64,000 bases of DNA from Cephalopachus bancanus (taxonomy: Eukaryota; Chordata; Mammalia; Primates; Tarsiidae): the NCBI GenBank assembly GCA_027257055.1, contig JAPVLO010000003.1:8621501-8685500 (forward strand), written 5' to 3'. Within the stretch, counting starts at the first letter, position 1. Every line of letters begins with the position of its first letter. A program made the position numbers and the translations under genes. Under the pieces are notes generated by a model. The model was not told where the DNA came from and did no database searches. It was given only the letters and a program-made list of their open reading frames with translations. Shown one piece after another: positions 61,435 to 64,000 of this stretch.

Positions 61435-61765
61435 TTATGGACTTTGAACAACTTGAATGTATTTATAGTTTATCATACACAGTGACCTATCACAAAAACA
61501 AAGAACTGAGGACCATATGTTCTCATACATAAGCAGACCTTGAACATTTACCATAATACAATAAGAAAGGGATTGGAAGTAGCGGAACACTGCCAAGGGA
61601 GGAAGGATGTTGACACCTAATATCAATAAGGGTACATGATCTCATCTCAAACCAGGTGAAGTGGGGACCAAAGAGAGGCTTTATCTGTACGAAGACCACT
61701 TATTTACCTAAATCTGAATTATACTCCACATCTTTAAAATAAAAAAAAGTTAAAAAAGAATTTGC
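61435..61765 (+). mobile_element. LINE-1 3' UTR (end of the 51.9-58.3 kb element)
   Basis: Continues the L1 where 58282 left off: 'cacagtgacctatcacaaaa', 'taagaaagggattggaagta' and 'cctaaatctgaattatactc', parallel to 44100-44440. Ends in an A-rich tail. Confidence 0.85.
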
Positions 61766-63012
61766 AGATAAATGCATACCTTCACTGATTTTGATACATT
61801 TGTAATATTGTACATACAAGAATTTTTAAATATTTTTTCAAGAAACAAGTGATTTTCATTTTTTCCATGAAACAAGAATCTTGCTCACATTTAGAAGATC
61901 TTAATTTTACTTTGACTTTTTGCCACTTGTTGTCGCTAAGCTTACTTATAAGGCACAGAAAAACAAAATCAGATTGACCATTTACACCCCAAATGTATAT
62001 TACTAAAAATAAGCATGCTGCAGATGAAACAATATAGTTTAGTTGTGTCTCATTCCAAAGGCATCATAATGAAAAACACAAATAACAGCACAAGTCAGCT
62101 GTTTCATCTAATGGCTGAGATAAAGATGCTTGAAATTATGAATGTTGTTATTTATTTTCCCACCTTGAGCCCATTAGGTCTTTTTAAAGATTCAATCTTG
62201 TTCTATGTTTAGTCTTTTTATGTGAAGTTATTTTTACTTCTATACAATGATGTAAAATATTTGATAGTTACTGGGGCAAATAGCCAAACTGTAGGACCAT
62301 TCTCAAATTAGAAAACATAAAGACAGAGACACTTGCACTAAGTTGTAAAGCTAACTTTGAAAGGAATTTGTAAGTTTTGTGATAATTTATTATTTAACTT
62401 TTGCCAATTAATAATATCATTGGATTCCAACATTTTAGGCGGTAGAATAAAATGATATTAAGACATTTGACCTTTAATCTTGATGTCAGTTTTCTCCATC
62501 ACCATGGAGTCAACATTTTTCTCAGCAATACCAGTCCTATATCGCAAGGGCTCTACTATAGCATGTTCTACCAACTTCAAAATAGTAAGCTGAGAAGTAG
62601 GGAAATACCTGTCAATATTTTTTTCGTATCTAGTAAGTAGAAAAAGTGATTGCCTAACTAGTCATCTTTTCCTTTTTGAAAGTTATTTCATTCAGACTAA
62701 TTTGTGTATTATGACACAACGGTGAGGAGTAACTTACACTTCATTCTCTCTGGGATACCAGGCTCAAGTTACCCTCTGTGGGACGCTGGCCTGAAATCTT
62801 AGCCTTGCTTGGCTTCCTTTCTTTCCTTGGCCCATGCCCTTCAGTTTTTGAGCATTTTTTCTTGGGAGCAGTTCCTTAACAATTGTTTTACAACTGGATT
62901 CTTTACTCTGGCTCTGCATCAGGAAAACTCAATCTAAGGAAATAAACTATGCCAGTTTTTTTCCAAATTTGCTGGGTTAAAAAAATCAACTGGAATGCTT
63001 GCTAAAGCTTCC
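61766..63012. other. No gene recognised
   Basis: Unique-looking AT-rich DNA; short frames only. Confidence 0.45.
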
Positions 63013-63474
63013 TATATGAGGGAGGAACCCCTAAAACCCAGAACTATCTTTTGGAGAGCAGGAACCTAGTATACAATTTGTTTCTCTTGATCAGTCAACC
63101 AAAGTTTTGTCTGGAAGTTTTGAGAAAGTTGTGTTATGATTTGTGGAAGAAACATCACTACATGAGTACCATGCCACACCCTCCTTATTCAACAGCTCTC
63201 ACCCTGAGTGACTTTTCTTTTTTTCCCCAGATGAAAAAACTTCTCAAAGCCAAATGTTTTGCCCATGTGGAAGAGGAGAAACGTAAAATGGTAGAAGCAC
63301 TACAAGGCATCAAAATCAATGAGTTCAAAAACTGTTTTGAGCAGTGGAAAAAGCATCTCAGTAAGTGTATTTCATCAAATGGAGAATACTTTGAAGATGA
63401 CTAAAGTTTAAGCATGTAAGAATAAATTCACATTTTTTATAAATAAATTCTGAGTTTATGGGTCCCTCCTCATA
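63013..63474 (+). mobile_element. Non-autonomous mariner with both terminal repeats
   Basis: The left end is tatgagggaggaacccctaa. The right end read in reverse is tatgaggagggacccataaa. Each sits next to TA. A frame at 63051-63404 keeps parts of a mariner transposase: PHPPYSTAL then LSDFSFF, which includes the third catalytic Asp of the DD34D family. The C-terminal block 'FEQWKKHLSKCISSNGEYFE' follows. The N-terminal DNA-binding region and the first two catalytic Asp are deleted, so the element could move only with a helper transposase. Confidence 0.82.
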
Positions 63475-63499
63475 ATTCCCTATAATAATGTTGAAAATA

Positions 63500-63565
63500 T
63501 TAAGCAAGAATAATGAAGAAAAGGAGGAGGAAGGAAGGTGGGAGGCATGGGGGAAGGAGAAGTAA
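63500..63565. repeat. Purine-rich GGA/GAA tract
   Basis: gaaaaggaggaggaaggaag and neighbours: low complexity. Confidence 0.75.
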
Positions 63566-63875
63566 CACTAATAATTACTATGACAACTTTGTACAATTTC
63601 AAGTCAATTTGCTTTGTTATGCAGTTGATATAAGGTTTGATATAGGTTCCAAGAGAACTAGCAAAACTTGAACTATTTAGGATTTGTGGTTAGGTAGATG
63701 CTGAAATATTTTCTAAAATGTTAAGGAATTACAAACTCAAGATAGGATGAAATAGCTCTCAGAATAAAGGTTAAAAGTGGCTACAAGTTAACATTGCTAT
63801 AAGGTCCCCTCTATCTCCACTTTCATTATGGTATAGAGATTATGGCATGTCAGACATACTGCTATCCCTATAGAA

Positions 63876-64000
63876 CAGTGGTTCCCAACCTTTTGGGCAT
63901 CAAGGGACCAGTTTTATGGAAAACAATTTTTCCACACACTAGAATGGTTTTGGGATGGCTTGGGTATGATCAAGAACATAAAACTTATTGTGCACTTTAT
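63876..64000 (+). mobile_element. hAT-type DNA transposon, cut by window end
   Basis: Begins with the terminal sequence cagtggttcccaaccttttg, then 'agggaccagttttatggaaa' and 'acaatttttccacacactag'. This is a well-known mammalian non-autonomous hAT end (MER type). It continues past the window. Confidence 0.8.

Overview
The window is nuclear DNA from a mammal, almost certainly a primate outside the monkey/ape group. It is AT-rich, has no operon-like coding, and is packed with LINE-1, MIR, L2, MaLR LTR and mariner/hAT relics. At least eight copies of a dimeric, 7SL-derived Alu-type SINE are present, and dimeric Alus are primate-specific. Their shared consensus (left arm opening gccgggctcggtggctca, middle linker acaataaatcaaaaaatcag, right arm ending agtgagactccaactc) is neither the Old World/ape Alu nor the lemur or galago types I know. 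A tarsier is my best guess, but that is inference.

Layout: 0-5 kb is mostly unrecognised sequence with a MIR and a mariner relic. At 5.3-8 kb lies an old L1 into which a processed copy of the ATP synthase subunit gene ATP5MK (DAPIT/USMG5) was inserted; it keeps a full 58-codon frame. From 8 to 28 kb there are scattered MIRs, L2s, MaLR and ERV1-like LTRs, four Alu-type insertions (one a trimer), a palindromic mariner relic and stretches of unique DNA. From 28.6 to 36.2 kb there is a pile of old L1 pieces in both orientations, including one with a classic 5' inversion, followed by a rearranged mariner relic. From 37.6 to 44.4 kb there is a composite insertion: a near-complete L1 plus a second L1 3' part, bounded by one 17-bp target-site duplication.

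The only recognisable gene of the ordinary kind is an olfactory receptor at 45.8-46.8 kb. It matches OR13F1 (in human, part of the 9q31 OR13 cluster) and carries one single-base frameshift, so it reads as a young pseudogene. From 51.9 to 61.8 kb a long L1 with its 5' UTR is interrupted by nested insertions: an Alu sits in the L1 3' UTR, a betaretrovirus-like (ERV-K class) provirus fragment sits in that Alu, and another L1 and another Alu sit in the proviral LTR. The window ends with a non-autonomous mariner and the start of a hAT element.

No gene is expected to cooperate with another here. The biology is an olfactory-receptor-cluster margin dominated by retrotransposition. No RNA gene, CRISPR array or bacterial-type feature was seen.
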